Shown: positions 42,998 through 52,172, counted from the first letter of the stretch. The stretch is DNA of 64,000 nucleotides from JAGVSZ01 sp035456405 (GCA_035456405.1 DATIDG010000095.1:35832-99831), one strand, 5' to 3'. The notes: a model not told the origin generated them from the letters alone. Program-made: numbers and translations.

Positions 42998-43095
42998 CGC
43001 GTCTTCCTCCGACATTGAATGCGCGTGAAGCCTAGCGGAAACCGCGGCGCGGGTCTTGTAGACTGCCGGGGTTCGCCTTCAGGCAGCACCCCGCG

Positions 43096-45738
43096 ATGCG
43101 CGATCCCGTTCCGACCACCATTCACCTCAAGGACTACACGCCGCCGGCGTTCCTGATCCGCACTGTCGAGCTGGACGTCGCGATCCACGAGGACAACGCC
43201 GAGGTGCGCGCGCGGCTCGCCGTCCAGCGCAATGCCGCAGTTGGGGACCGGGGCGCGCCGCTCGTCCTGGACGGCGACGAGCTCGAGCTCGTGTCCGTCG
43301 CGCTCGACGATCGCGCGCTCGATGCTTCGGCGTACGCGCTCGACGCCTTGCACCTGACGATTCCCGGCGTGCCGGACGCGTTCACGCTCGAGACGGTGGT
43401 CCGCATCGCGCCGCGCAAGAACACCAAGCTGATGGGGCTCTACGCCTCGAAGGACGGCTTCTTCACGCAGTGCGAGGCCGAGGGCTTCCGGCGCATCACC
43501 TTCTTCCCCGACCGGCCGGACGTGATGGCGCGCTACACCACGACGATCCGCGCGGAGAAGGCGAGGTACCCCGTGCTGCTGTCGAACGGAAATCTCGCCG
43601 GCTCCGGGGACGAGCCAGGCGGCCGTCACTGGGCGAGGTGGGAGGACCCGTTCCCCAAGCCGTCGTACCTCTTCGCGCTGGTCGCCGCGAAGCTCGACGT
43701 GCTGGAGGACACGTTCGTCACGCGCTCGGGCAAGCGCGCGCGGCTGGCGATCTACGTCGAGCCGGGCAAGCTCGACCAGTGCGGATTTGCCATGCAGGCG
43801 CTCAAGAAGTCGATGAAGTGGGACGAGGTCACGTTCGGCCTGGAGCTCGACCTCGACCGCTACACGATCGTCGCGGTCGGCGACTTCAACATGGGCGCGA
43901 TGGAGAACAAGGGCCTCAACATCTTCAACACGAAGTACGTGCTGGCCCGGCCCGACATCGCCACCGACACCGATTTCATCAACATCGATCGCGTCGTCGC
44001 GCACGAGTACTTCCACAACTGGACCGGGAACCGCATCACCTGCCGTGACTGGTTCCAGCTCTCGCTCAAGGAAGGGCTCACGGTCTTCCGCGACCAGGAA
44101 TTCGGCGCCGACACCTACTCGCGCCCCGTCACGCGGATCCAGGAGGTGCGCGGCCTGCGCGCCGCGCAGTTCCCGGAGGACGCCGGCCCGATGGCGCATC
44201 CGGTGCGGCCGCAGTCGTACATGGAGATCTCGAACTTCTACACCGCCACCGTGTACGAGAAGGGCGCCGAGGTCGTGCGCATGCTCCACACGCTCCTCGG
44301 CGCCGCGGGGTTCCGGCGCGGCATGGACCTCTACTTCCGTCGGCACGACGGCCAGGCGGTGACCACCGACGATTTCGTCGCCGCGATGGCGGATGCGAAC
44401 GGCGCCGACCTGGCGCAGTTCAAGCGCTGGTACGACCAGGCCGGCACCCCGGCGCTCGACGTGAAGGCCGACCACGACGCGGCGGCCGCGCGCTACACCC
44501 TGACCGTGAAGCAGTCCGTTCCGCCGACGCCGGGGCAGCCCGACAAGCTTCCGATGCACGTCCCGCTCGCGCTCGGGCTGCTGGGCCCAGACGGTCGCGA
44601 GCTTCCGCTGCGCCTGGAGGGCGAGCCCAGGGCCTTGGGCACCGATCGGGTGCTGTCGGTGCGCTCGCGCGAGGAGCGGTTTGTCTTCGTGGAGGTGCCG
44701 CAGCCACCGGTCCCGTCGCTGCTCCGGCGCTTCTCGGCGCCGGTGAACCTGAAGTTCGACTACGCGGAGGCCGATCTCGTGCATCTCATGGCGCACGACT
44801 CGGACGCATTGAACCGCTGGGAGGCGGGCCAGCGGCTGGCGCTCGCAATCGTCCTGCGCGGCGTCGATGCAATCCGCGCGGGTCGCGCGATCGACGTGCC
44901 GCGCACGTTCGTCGACGCGGTCGGGCGCGTGCTCGCCGACGGCGCACGAGACCCTGCGTTCGCCGCGGAGGCGCTGGTGTTGCCGTCCGAACCCTATGTC
45001 GCCGAGCAGCTCGAAGTCGTCGATCCCGACGCGATCCATGCCGCGCGGAACGCGCTGCGACGGGCGGTCGCGCGCGTGCTGCGCGCCGAGCTCATCGCCG
45101 CCTACCGTTCGCTCGAGGTAACCGGGCCGTACAGCCCGGACGCGCAGTCGGCCGGCCGTCGCGCGCTCCGCAACATGGCGCTCGGCTACCTCATGGAGCT
45201 CGGCGATCCCGAGATCGAGGCGCTCTGCACGACCCAGTTCGACCGCGCGAACAACATGACCGACCGCATGGCTGCGCTCGGCGCACTGGCGAACTCGGAT
45301 GCCGGTGCGCGGGAGGCCGCGCTCGAACGCTTCTACGCCGAGTGGAAGCACGAGCCGCTCGTGGTCGACAAGTGGCTGACGGTACAGGCGGCCTCGCGCC
45401 GCGGCGACACGCTCGCCCGGGTGAAGACCCTGCTCGCGCACGAGGCCTTCGACATCAGGAATCCGAACAAGGTCTATGCGCTCATCCGCAGCTTCTGCGC
45501 GAACCACGTGCGGTTCCACGCCGCCGACGGCGGCGGCTACGCATTCGCCGCCGAGCGGGTGCTGGAGCTCGACCCGCTCAATCCGCAGATCGCGGCGCGC
45601 CTGACGCGGGCCTTCGACCGCTGGAGGAAGTTCGACGCCGGCCGCCAGGCCCAGGCGCGCGCCGCGCTCGAGCGTATCGGCAGCGCGTCGAACCTCTCCA
45701 AGGACGTGGCGGAGGTGGTGACCAAGGCGCTCGCGTAG
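43096..45738 (+). CDS. pepN: Aminopeptidase N (M1 family)
   Basis: The 880-residue cytoplasmic zinc aminopeptidase trims N-terminal residues from peptides. The exopeptidase motif GAMENKGLN and the zinc site HEYFHNWTGN (about residues 304-308, with the downstream Glu in LKEGLTVFRDQEF) are intact. The C-terminal helical domain (GNPNKVYALIRSF-like, ending SKDVAEVVTKALA) completes the family length. The ATG at 43096 fits the conserved start. The 98-bp gap to the divergent quinone reductase is likely its promoter region. Confidence 0.97.
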   Translation: MRDPVPTTIHLKDYTPPAFLIRTVELDVAIHEDNAEVRARLAVQRNAAVGDRGAPLVLDGDELELVSVALDDRALDASAYALDALHLTIPGVPDAFTLETVVRIAPRKNTKLMGLYASKDGFFTQCEAEGFRRITFFPDRPDVMARYTTTIRAEKARYPVLLSNGNLAGSGDEPGGRHWARWEDPFPKPSYLFALVAAKLDVLEDTFVTRSGKRARLAIYVEPGKLDQCGFAMQALKKSMKWDEVTFGLELDLDRYTIVAVGDFNMGAMENKGLNIFNTKYVLARPDIATDTDFINIDRVVAHEYFHNWTGNRITCRDWFQLSLKEGLTVFRDQEFGADTYSRPVTRIQEVRGLRAAQFPEDAGPMAHPVRPQSYMEISNFYTATVYEKGAEVVRMLHTLLGAAGFRRGMDLYFRRHDGQAVTTDDFVAAMADANGADLAQFKRWYDQAGTPALDVKADHDAAAARYTLTVKQSVPPTPGQPDKLPMHVPLALGLLGPDGRELPLRLEGEPRALGTDRVLSVRSREERFVFVEVPQPPVPSLLRRFSAPVNLKFDYAEADLVHLMAHDSDALNRWEAGQRLALAIVLRGVDAIRAGRAIDVPRTFVDAVGRVLADGARDPAFAAEALVLPSEPYVAEQLEVVDPDAIHAARNALRRAVARVLRAELIAAYRSLEVTGPYSPDAQSAGRRALRNMALGYLMELGDPEIEALCTTQFDRANNMTDRMAALGALANSDAGAREAALERFYAEWKHEPLVVDKWLTVQAASRRGDTLARVKTLLAHEAFDIRNPNKVYALIRSFCANHVRFHAADGGGYAFAAERVLELDPLNPQIAARLTRAFDRWRKFDAGRQAQARAALERIGSASNLSKDVAEVVTKALA

Positions 45739-45814
45739 CGCGGAAGCGACTTTTTTTCGCGCCTGGCGGCCCCCGGCCGGCGTAAGCTACCGGCGCGGGG
45801 TAACCGCTTCCGCG
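45739..45814 (+). promoter_or_regulatory. Inverted-repeat leader before the lipoprotein gene
   Basis: Directly after the pepN stop, CGCGGAAGCG (45739-45748) is matched by its exact complement CGCTTCCGCG (45805-45814), 56 bases apart. A seven-T run lies at 45752-45758 and a smaller GCCGG/CCGGC hairpin lies inside. The structure could be a terminator for pepN combined with a leader RNA for the next gene; the T-run sits just after the first arm, which is not classic. Confidence 0.35.
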
Positions 45815-45840
45815 ACGGATACCGGAGGAGAGTCCGAACG

Positions 45841-46617
45841 TTGCGAAGAACGACGACGAAAGACAGCACGAAGCGCGCGGCTCGCGCGCATCGCCGCCTT
45901 ATTTCCCTCTGCGCCGCTGTCCTGCTCGCGGCCTGCAACACCCCCCACACCTACCCGCCCGCCGCGCCGCACACCGGGAAACGGCCGCCGCCGCAGTCGG
46001 ACGAGTTCAATCCGCGCCAGCTCCTGAAGAGCGACACCGAAGCTGCCGCCGAGGTGCATCTGCGGGAGAGCCTCGCGTCCGCGCGGCTGCTGATGGAGAA
46101 GCTCTACCGCCGCAACCCGCGCGAGCTGAGGAAGAGCGGGTTCCTCACCGTCGAGGCGGCGGTCAAGCGCGGCTTCGATCCCCGTTATGGCTTCCGCCTT
46201 CCCGAGCTGAAGCATGTGCACGGCACGAGGGCGATCCAGCTCGCGCTCAACTCCGACTACTCGGGCGACCGCGTGTTCGCGTTCTCGGTCGGACTGGCCG
46301 GGATGATCCTGCGCGCGTACGGCGACAAGACCGAGCTGTACGTGACCGAGTTCGTCGACGCGCAGAAGCTCTACAACGCCGCCCGCAACGTGGAGATCGC
46401 GGCGTGGAAGCTCGCCAACGCGCGTGATGCCGCCGGCCAGCCGCTGCTCTTCTCCAACGAGATCGCGGGCGAGGTGCGCAACCTCTCCTTCGAGCGTGAG
46501 TTCGGCAAGCTGATCGCCTACCAGGACGCGATGGCGCTCGTCGCCGCGCAGCGCACGAACCGCGTCATCCGGCGCGTCTCGCAGACCCTCGCCACGGCGG
46601 TGTTCCTCCCGATCTGA
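45841..46617 (+). CDS. Conserved lipoprotein of unknown function
   Basis: The 258-residue protein starts at a TTG with GAGGAGAG upstream. It has a lysine/arginine-rich N-terminus, a hydrophobic stretch and a lipobox (LLAAC, near residue 35). The mature part is helical and carries GLAGMILRAYGDKTELYVTEFVDAQKLYNAARNVEIAAWKL, which looks conserved, but I recognise no named domain. It is presumably anchored in the outer membrane facing the periplasm. The HAD phosphatase gene follows after 5 bp, so the two probably form an operon. Confidence 0.8.
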   Translation: MRRTTTKDSTKRAARAHRRLISLCAAVLLAACNTPHTYPPAAPHTGKRPPPQSDEFNPRQLLKSDTEAAAEVHLRESLASARLLMEKLYRRNPRELRKSGFLTVEAAVKRGFDPRYGFRLPELKHVHGTRAIQLALNSDYSGDRVFAFSVGLAGMILRAYGDKTELYVTEFVDAQKLYNAARNVEIAAWKLANARDAAGQPLLFSNEIAGEVRNLSFEREFGKLIAYQDAMALVAAQRTNRVIRRVSQTLATAVFLPI

Positions 46618-46622
46618 GCACG

Positions 46623-47228
46623 GTGTACGAGGCGGTCCTCTTCGACCTCGGCAAGGTCCTGCTCGACTGGGACCCGCGCTACTTCTATGCGCGCTTCTTC
46701 CCCGGCGACGAGGCGGGGTTCGAGAACTTCATGCGCCGCGTCGTCGCACCGGAGTGGATCCTGGAGATGGACGCAGGCAAGCCCGCGGCGGAGGCGATCG
46801 AGGAGCGCAGCCGCGCGTTTCCCGAGCACGCCGCACTGATCGCGCTCTGGCCGCACGGCTGGCCGACGATGCTGCGCGGCGAGATCGCTGCGAGCGTGGC
46901 GATCCTCGGCGAGCTGCGCGGCCGCGGGCACCGCCTCTTCGCGCTCACCAACTTCTCGACCGAGACCTTCCCCGTCGCGCGCGGGCGGCACGGGTTCTTG
47001 GGGTGGTTCGAGGACATCGTGGTGTCCGGCGAGCACGGCATTGTCAAGCCCGATCCACGCATCTACCGGCTCGCCATCGAGCGCTGCCGACTCGATCCGG
47101 CACGGACGGTATTCGTCGACGACTCGCCGGCGAACGTCGCGGCAGGCCGCGCCGCAGGCCTGCACGCGCTGCACTTCACGACGCCCGAGCGGCTCCGCGC
47201 AGAGCTTGCCGCGCTCGGCCTGCTCTAG
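46623..47228 (+). CDS. HAD-superfamily phosphatase, YihX-like
   Basis: This 201-residue cytoplasmic hydrolase has motif I as LFDLGKVLLDWD (nucleophile Asp8), motif II as ALTNFS, Lys in GIVKPDPRIY and motif III VFVDDSPANV. The DLG(N/K)V form of motif I is typical of the YihX/alpha-glucose-1-phosphate phosphatase subgroup, so it is not a defect. The start is a GTG at 46623. It follows the lipoprotein gene closely. A sugar-phosphate substrate is inferred from the subgroup only. Confidence 0.88.
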   Translation: MYEAVLFDLGKVLLDWDPRYFYARFFPGDEAGFENFMRRVVAPEWILEMDAGKPAAEAIEERSRAFPEHAALIALWPHGWPTMLRGEIAASVAILGELRGRGHRLFALTNFSTETFPVARGRHGFLGWFEDIVVSGEHGIVKPDPRIYRLAIERCRLDPARTVFVDDSPANVAAGRAAGLHALHFTTPERLRAELAALGLL

Positions 47229-47611
47229 CCGCGCGCTTTCCGCGGCCCCTCAGCCGGAAGCCATGCGTCCAAACCCGGGCTCGCGAGCCTGCATCCTCAC
47301 CTCGAGCCCGCGACCTCCGTGGCGACGATTGTGCAGCGAACGCCCCGGCCTGTCGTGAGTCGGAGGTACCGTTTCTAGGCGTGACTCCGGAGCAAATTGC
47401 CCCCACCCGCCGCGAACGGGACCGCGGTCCGGGACAGATGTCACGAGCCCTGCGGGTTCGGAGCGGCATCAAACCCGCTCCGCCCGCGAACAAGCCGACC
47501 CCCCGCCACCTTCCACCCAGTAACGCAGTGGGCCCGCTCGGGGCTACTATGGCGCCCGACCGAGACGGGGTTTCGAACCTTCTATCCCCGCAGAGGGAGA
47601 AGCTGGCTCCG
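47229..47611. other. Gene-free stretch upstream of the ferredoxin gene
   Basis: This region of about 380 bp has open frames but none with convincing coding character. It presumably holds the promoter of the ferredoxin/catechol dioxygenase pair. I looked for a -24/-12 sigma-54 site and a clear -35/-10 pair and found neither. A GGTTTCGAACC palindrome occurs at about 47569-47579. Confidence 0.6.
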
Positions 47612-47962
47612 ATGGCCACGATGCACACCATCACGATCCAAGACGACGGCTCGGAGTACCGTTGCGCCGAGACGCGCTCCCTGCTGGAGGGCATGGAGGC
47701 GCTCGGCCGCGAGGGCATTCCGGTCGGGTGCCGCAACGGGGGCTGCGGCGTCTGCAAGGTGGAGATCCGCAGCGGCAGTTACGCCCGGCGCGTAATGAGC
47801 CGCGAGCACGTGACCGAGGAAGACGAGGTCGCCGGCCGCGTGCTCGCGTGCCGGGTCAAGCCGACCAGCGACATCCGGCTGCGGGTCATCGGCAAGATGA
47901 AGGCGAGCGTCTGCCACACGGTTGAGACGACGGGCGCTCCGGCATCCCCCCAATCAACCTAA
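47612..47962 (+). CDS. Chloroplast-type 2Fe-2S ferredoxin (DmpQ/XylT-like)
   Basis: The 116-residue ferredoxin has ligands Cys40, Cys45, Cys48 and Cys80 (PVGCRNGGCGVCKV and VLACRV). Ferredoxins of this subgroup reduce and reactivate the oxidised iron of catechol 2,3-dioxygenase, and the gene lies 17 bp before that dioxygenase, exactly as in dmpQB and xylTE. The ATG at 47612 has AGAGGGAGAAG upstream; a second ATG at 47621 is possible. Family assignment is firm, and the partner is inferred from position. Confidence 0.9.
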   Translation: MATMHTITIQDDGSEYRCAETRSLLEGMEALGREGIPVGCRNGGCGVCKVEIRSGSYARRVMSREHVTEEDEVAGRVLACRVKPTSDIRLRVIGKMKASVCHTVETTGAPASPQST

Positions 47963-47979
47963 ATCGAAGGAGGCATTCC

Positions 47980-48906
47980 ATGGCCATGACAGGCGTGCTG
48001 CGACCGGGCCACGCAGTGGTGCGCGTGCTCGACCTCGACGAGTCGGTGGACTTCTACACCAACGTGATGGGGCTGAAGGAGACCGGGCGGGACAAGGCGG
48101 GCCGCGTCTACTTCAAGTGCAACGACGAGCGCGATCACAACAGCTTCGTGATCCGCAAGGCCGACAAGTCGGGCATCGACTGCTTCGCCTTCAAGGTGCT
48201 GAACAAGGCGACGCTCGCGACGCTGGAAGGCCAGCTGAAGGAGCACGGCGCGGCGACCGAGCGAATTCCGGCCGGCGAGATGCTGGAGACCGGCGACCGC
48301 GTTCGCTTCCGGGTCCCGACCGGACATGCGATCGAGCTCTACGCCGAGAAGACCGACGTCGGCAACGGGCTCGGCTACGTCAATCCCGAGGCAATGCTCG
48401 AGAACACGAGGGGCATCAATCCGGTGCGCATGGACCACGCGCTGATCTACGGCGGCGACATCGACGGCACCCGGAAGCTCTTCGAGGAAGCGCTCGGGTT
48501 CTCGCTGGTCGAGCGCGTGAAGATGGAGGACGGCAAGACCGACCTCGCGACCTGGCTCACCTGCTCGCACAAGGCGCACGACCTCGCAATGGTGCGCCAC
48601 CAGGAGGACGGGAAGCTGCACCACGTGAGCTTCATGCTCGACACCTGGGAGCAGGTGCTGCGCGCCGCCGACATCCTGTCGATCCACCGCGTCTCGATCG
48701 ACATCGGCCCGACCCGGCACGGCATCACCCGCGGCACGACCGTCTACTTCTTCGACCCGTCGGGCAACCGGCTGGAAACCTTCTGCGGCGGCTACCAGTG
48801 GTACCCCGACATGCAGCCGACCACCTGGACCTGGGACGAGGTCGGCGCCGGCATCTTCTATCACGACCGCAAGCTGAACGAGCGCTTCCTGTCGGTGGTG
48901 ACCTGA
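47980..48906 (+). CDS. Catechol 2,3-dioxygenase (extradiol ring cleavage)
   Basis: This 308-residue enzyme opens catechol next to its hydroxyl groups, giving 2-hydroxymuconic semialdehyde. Iron ligands are His153 (MDHALIY), His214 or His215 (LHHVSFM) and Glu266 (NRLETFCGGY); the last motif includes the conserved TFCGGYQWYPD of the XylE/DmpB type. The N-terminal VOC domain (residues 1-130) is structural. An AAGGAGG site precedes the ATG. The genes for the rest of the meta pathway are absent here, so the product must be handled elsewhere. Confidence 0.95.
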   Translation: MAMTGVLRPGHAVVRVLDLDESVDFYTNVMGLKETGRDKAGRVYFKCNDERDHNSFVIRKADKSGIDCFAFKVLNKATLATLEGQLKEHGAATERIPAGEMLETGDRVRFRVPTGHAIELYAEKTDVGNGLGYVNPEAMLENTRGINPVRMDHALIYGGDIDGTRKLFEEALGFSLVERVKMEDGKTDLATWLTCSHKAHDLAMVRHQEDGKLHHVSFMLDTWEQVLRAADILSIHRVSIDIGPTRHGITRGTTVYFFDPSGNRLETFCGGYQWYPDMQPTTWTWDEVGAGIFYHDRKLNERFLSVVT

Positions 48907-48931
48907 GCGCGAGCGCTCCGAACTGGCTGCT

Positions 48932-49330
48932 CTAGCCCCGCGCCTTCTTCTCCATGCGCTGGTCGAACCGGGCTACGTTCACGACCATGCGGTCGTGCGT
49001 CCCTTCGCTGATGGCCTCCTTCTCGTCGCGCGCCGAGACGCGGAACCGCAGCGTGCGGCCTTCGACCCCGACCAGCTCCGCCTCGGCGTGCACGCGCATC
49101 CCTACCGGCGTGGCGGCGAAGTGGCGCACCGAGAGGTCGGTGCCGAGGGACTGGTGACCCTCGGGCAGCAGGTGCTCGACCGCCGCCAGCGCCGCGGCCT
49201 CGAGCAGGTTGATGACGACCGGCGTCGCCAGCACCCTGACCCGGCCGCTGCCGACGTGCGGCGCGGTGTGCTCGTCCGCCACCCTCAGCTCGACGTGGCC
49301 CCGCAAGCCGGGTCGCAGGGTCTTCGGCAT
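48932..49330 (-). CDS. FlK-like hotdog thioesterase
   Basis: This 132-residue hotdog-fold protein resembles the fluoroacetyl-CoA thioesterase FlK. The catalytic triad positions are visible: Thr in VLATPVVINLLEAAAL with Glu nearby, and His in SVRHFAATPVGMRV. These enzymes hydrolyse acyl-CoA thioesters; FlK's own fluoroacetate specificity should not be assumed. The ATG at 49328-49330 fits the family start. It converges on the dioxygenase gene with 25 bp between and is divergent from the UspA gene. Confidence 0.8.
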   Translation of the reverse strand: MPKTLRPGLRGHVELRVADEHTAPHVGSGRVRVLATPVVINLLEAAALAAVEHLLPEGHQSLGTDLSVRHFAATPVGMRVHAEAELVGVEGRTLRFRVSARDEKEAISEGTHDRMVVNVARFDQRMEKKARG

Positions 49331-49477
49331 GTCCACGCGCGTCCAGTCCTCCGTGCCATGTCCGGAAGGCATGGTACCGCCTACGGACCGTGAGTTGACG
49401 ACGGTCAAGGTTCGCGACCGTTGTGGCACGGAAAATCGCTGTCGGAACGGCTGCCGCCGCAGCAAGGAGATGACCCC

Positions 49478-49915
49478 ATGATGCGCACCATCCTGGTCCC
49501 CTGGGACGGCTCGGAGCACTCGCGCCGGGCGCTCGATTTCCTGCTGAATCTGCTCAAGGAACAGTTGCCGGCCGAGGTCCACCTGCTCAACGTGCAGCAC
49601 CGCGCCCCGACGCTCGAGCGCATGACGGGCGGACAGCCGTCCGAGGTCCAGCGGATGGAGGGACCGGCGATGGAAGCCGGCCGGAAGGTGCTCGGCCCCG
49701 GCGCGAACATGCTCGCGGCGGCCGGCGTGCCGCACGTGGCGAGCGTCGTGGTCGGGGATGCGCCGCACGAGATCGTCGAGTACGCCAAGACCCATCATTG
49801 CGACGGGATCGTCATGGGCACGCGCGGGCTCGGCACCATCGGCACGCTCATCCTCGGCTCGACCGCAAACAAGGTGCTCCATCTGACCCACGTCCCGGTA
49901 ACGCTGGTCAAGTAA
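49478..49915 (+). CDS. Universal stress protein (UspA family)
   Basis: The 145-residue cytoplasmic protein has the UspA fold, with N-terminal TILVPWDGSEHSRRALDFL and the ATP-binding motif GTRGLGTIGTLILGSTANKVLH (G-x2-G-x9-G-S/T). It probably binds ATP and is induced by stress. A strong AAGGAG precedes the ATG. The 147-bp gap to the divergent thioesterase contains two short palindromes (TTGAC-GACG-GTCAA and GCCATG..CATGG) that could be operators. Confidence 0.9.
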   Translation: MMRTILVPWDGSEHSRRALDFLLNLLKEQLPAEVHLLNVQHRAPTLERMTGGQPSEVQRMEGPAMEAGRKVLGPGANMLAAAGVPHVASVVVGDAPHEIVEYAKTHHCDGIVMGTRGLGTIGTLILGSTANKVLHLTHVPVTLVK

Positions 49916-49990
49916 GCTGCCTCGCCCCTCGGCGCCAGTTGTCGCGAGGCGAGGCGCGCACCGCTGCACGAAAGATGGAACAATCCCCGC

Positions 49991-50968
49991 ATGGGGATGA
50001 TGGTCGACGGCGTCTGGCGCGATGTCTGGTACGACACGCGTGCCTCCGGCGGCGCCTTCGTGCGCCCCGACAGCGCATTCCGCGCTCGCGTCACTTCGGA
50101 CGGCGCCTCGGGCTTTCCGGCCGCTGCCGGCCGTTATCACCTCTACGTCTCGTTCGCGTGTCCCTGGGCGCACCGCACGCTCGTGGTGCGCGCGCTGAAG
50201 GGCCTCGAGGACGCGCTGCCCGCCTCCGCGGTCGATCCGGATTACGTGCCGCACGGGTGGAAGTTCACCGGCACGGCCGGCACGACCCTCGACCGCGCGA
50301 ACGGCTGCCGTTTCCTGCACGAGGTCTACAGGCTTGCGAAGCCCGACTACACCGGCCGCGTGACGGTGCCGGTGCTCTGGGACACGACGACGCGGACCAT
50401 CGTGAACAACGAGTCGTCCGAGATCATCCGCATGCTGAACCGGGAATTCGACGCGTTCGCGACCCGCGCATTCCCGGACCTCTATCCGGCCGAGCTGCGC
50501 GCGGAGATCGACGAGGTCAACGAGCGCGTCTACCGCACGGTGAACAACGGCGTGTACCGCGCCGGCTTCGCGACCGCGCAGGAGAAGTACGACGAGGCGG
50601 TGACGGCGCTCTTCGAGACGCTCGACTGGCTGGAGGCGCGGCTCGCGACCCGCCGCTGGCTATGCGGCAGCCGCTTCACCGAGGCGGACGTGCGTCTTTG
50701 GACGACCCTCGCGCGCTTCGACTCGGTCTACCACGGCCACTTCAAGTGCAACCTGCGGCGCCTGGTCGACTACCCGGCGCTCTGGGGCTTCACCCGCGAC
50801 GTCTACGCGCTGCCGGGCGTCGCCGCGACGGTCGACATGGCGCAGATCAAGGAGCACTACTACCGCAGTCAGGTGAAGGTGAACCCGACCCGAATCGTGC
50901 CCAAGGGCCCGCTCCTCGATCTTCGCGCCCCGCACGACCGCGCGCGACTGGGGCCCGCACCGACCTAG
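49991..50968 (+). CDS. Glutathionyl-hydroquinone reductase (YqjG/ECM4 type)
   Basis: The 325-residue xi-class GST-like enzyme removes glutathione from glutathionyl-hydroquinones. The diagnostic N-terminal FACPWAHR (Cys near residue 57), the NNESSEIIRMLN segment and the C-terminal RFDSVYHGHFKCNLRRLVDYPALWGF are all present. Such enzymes support the breakdown of quinone-forming and chlorinated aromatics, which fits the catechol dioxygenase and Rieske oxygenase around it. The ATG at 49991 begins 75 bp after the UspA stop. Confidence 0.92.
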   Translation: MGMMVDGVWRDVWYDTRASGGAFVRPDSAFRARVTSDGASGFPAAAGRYHLYVSFACPWAHRTLVVRALKGLEDALPASAVDPDYVPHGWKFTGTAGTTLDRANGCRFLHEVYRLAKPDYTGRVTVPVLWDTTTRTIVNNESSEIIRMLNREFDAFATRAFPDLYPAELRAEIDEVNERVYRTVNNGVYRAGFATAQEKYDEAVTALFETLDWLEARLATRRWLCGSRFTEADVRLWTTLARFDSVYHGHFKCNLRRLVDYPALWGFTRDVYALPGVAATVDMAQIKEHYYRSQVKVNPTRIVPKGPLLDLRAPHDRARLGPAPT

Positions 50969-51062
50969 CGCAAGGCGCAGCGCGCCCGGGCGTGATCTCC
51001 GTCAACCCGACGAGGGCGGAAGCGTTTCAGACTCCGCACCAGATGCTCCAAGGACGCACGCT

Positions 51063-52160
51063 ATGACCGAGCTTGCCCACCCGCAACGTTTCGCGCCGAG
51101 CCGCCCGCAGCTGCCGGTGTCCGCGTACTTCGACCCCGGAATCCTGGCGCGCGAGAAGGCCGTGCTGTTCGATCAGGGGCCCGGCTACGTCGGCCACGAG
51201 CTGATGGTGCCGAACGTCGGCGACTTCATCACGCTCGAGTGGGCGAAGCACGGCAAGGCGCTCGTGCGCGGCCAGCGCGGCGTGAACCTGCTCTCGAACG
51301 TCTGCCGGCACCGCCAGTCGCTGCTGCTGGAGGGGCGCGGCAACGTGCGGAACATCGTCTGCCCGGTGCACCGCTGGACCTACGACCTCGAGGGGCGGCT
51401 GATGGGCGCTCCCGACTTCGCGCAGACGCCGGAACTGCCGCTCAAGGCCGCGCCCCTTGCGTCGTGGCAGGGCCTCCTCTTTTCGGGCAGCCGCGACGTG
51501 GCGAAGGATCTCGCCGGCTTCGACCTGGCCGCGGACTACAGCTTCGAGGGCTACGTCTTCGACCACGTCCAGGTGGACGACTGCCCGTTCAACTGGAAGA
51601 CTTTCCTCGAGTTCTACCTGGAGCTCTATCACGTCGAGCCATTCCATCCCGGCCTCAAGAAGTTCGTCGACGCCGGCAACTACAAGTGGGGCTTCGGCGA
51701 GCGCTGGTCGTGGCAGACCCTCGGGATCAAGGACGGCTTCCGCTATCAGACGTCGCGCAACTACCAGCGCTACCGCGACGCGTACCTCAAGTGGTCCGGC
51801 GGCGAGATGCCGAAATACGGCACGGCGTGGTCGATCTACTACCCGAACGTGATGCTCGAGTGGTACCCGGCGTCGCTCGTCGTGAGCACGGTGCTGCCGG
51901 TCGCGCCCGACCGCACGCTCAACGTGCTGGAGTTCTACTACCCGGAGGAAGTGGCGCTCTTCGAGCGCGAGCTCGTCGACGCGCACCAGGCCGCATACAA
52001 GGAATCGGCGGCCGAGGACGCCGCAGCGTGCGTCTGGCTCCAGAAGGGGCGCCAGGCGCTGCACGCGCTCGGCGAGGACGATGCCGGGCCGTACCACTCG
52101 CCGCACGAGGACGGCATGATCCACTTCCACGAGTTCTGGCGGAAGGCGCTCGGGCTCTAG
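51063..52160 (+). CDS. Rieske non-haem iron oxygenase, alpha subunit
   Basis: The 365-residue protein has a Rieske 2Fe-2S cluster motif (Cys81, His83, Cys100, His103 in CRHRQ...CPVHRW) and a catalytic domain with the iron ligands in ELYHVEPFHPG. It would hydroxylate or demethylate an organic substrate. No beta subunit, ferredoxin or reductase is adjacent, so it would borrow electrons, perhaps from the 2Fe-2S ferredoxin at 47.6 kb, though that is speculative. An AAGGA ribosome binding site precedes the ATG. Substrate unknown. Confidence 0.9.
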   Translation: MTELAHPQRFAPSRPQLPVSAYFDPGILAREKAVLFDQGPGYVGHELMVPNVGDFITLEWAKHGKALVRGQRGVNLLSNVCRHRQSLLLEGRGNVRNIVCPVHRWTYDLEGRLMGAPDFAQTPELPLKAAPLASWQGLLFSGSRDVAKDLAGFDLAADYSFEGYVFDHVQVDDCPFNWKTFLEFYLELYHVEPFHPGLKKFVDAGNYKWGFGERWSWQTLGIKDGFRYQTSRNYQRYRDAYLKWSGGEMPKYGTAWSIYYPNVMLEWYPASLVVSTVLPVAPDRTLNVLEFYYPEEVALFERELVDAHQAAYKESAAEDAAACVWLQKGRQALHALGEDDAGPYHSPHEDGMIHFHEFWRKALGL

Positions 52161-52172
52161 CAAGTACGCCGC

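Noticed and set aside
46623..46660. Missing second Asp in HAD motif I as a defect
   Set aside because: The DLG(N/K)V form is normal in the YihX-type subgroup, so the phosphatase is not impaired on that ground.
47560..47590. A tRNA T-arm-like GGTTTCGAACC sequence
   Set aside because: It is only a short palindrome; no acceptor stem, D-arm or anticodon arm can be folded around it.
46754..47611. Long open frame upstream of and continuous with the ferredoxin gene
   Set aside because: It is an alternate frame of the HAD gene plus intergenic sequence kept open by high G+C; the residues lack domain character.
49424..49441. A TGGCAC-type element upstream of uspA that looks like a sigma-54 promoter
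   Set aside because: The distance from GG to the following GC is one base too long for a -24/-12 site, so the match is not acceptable.
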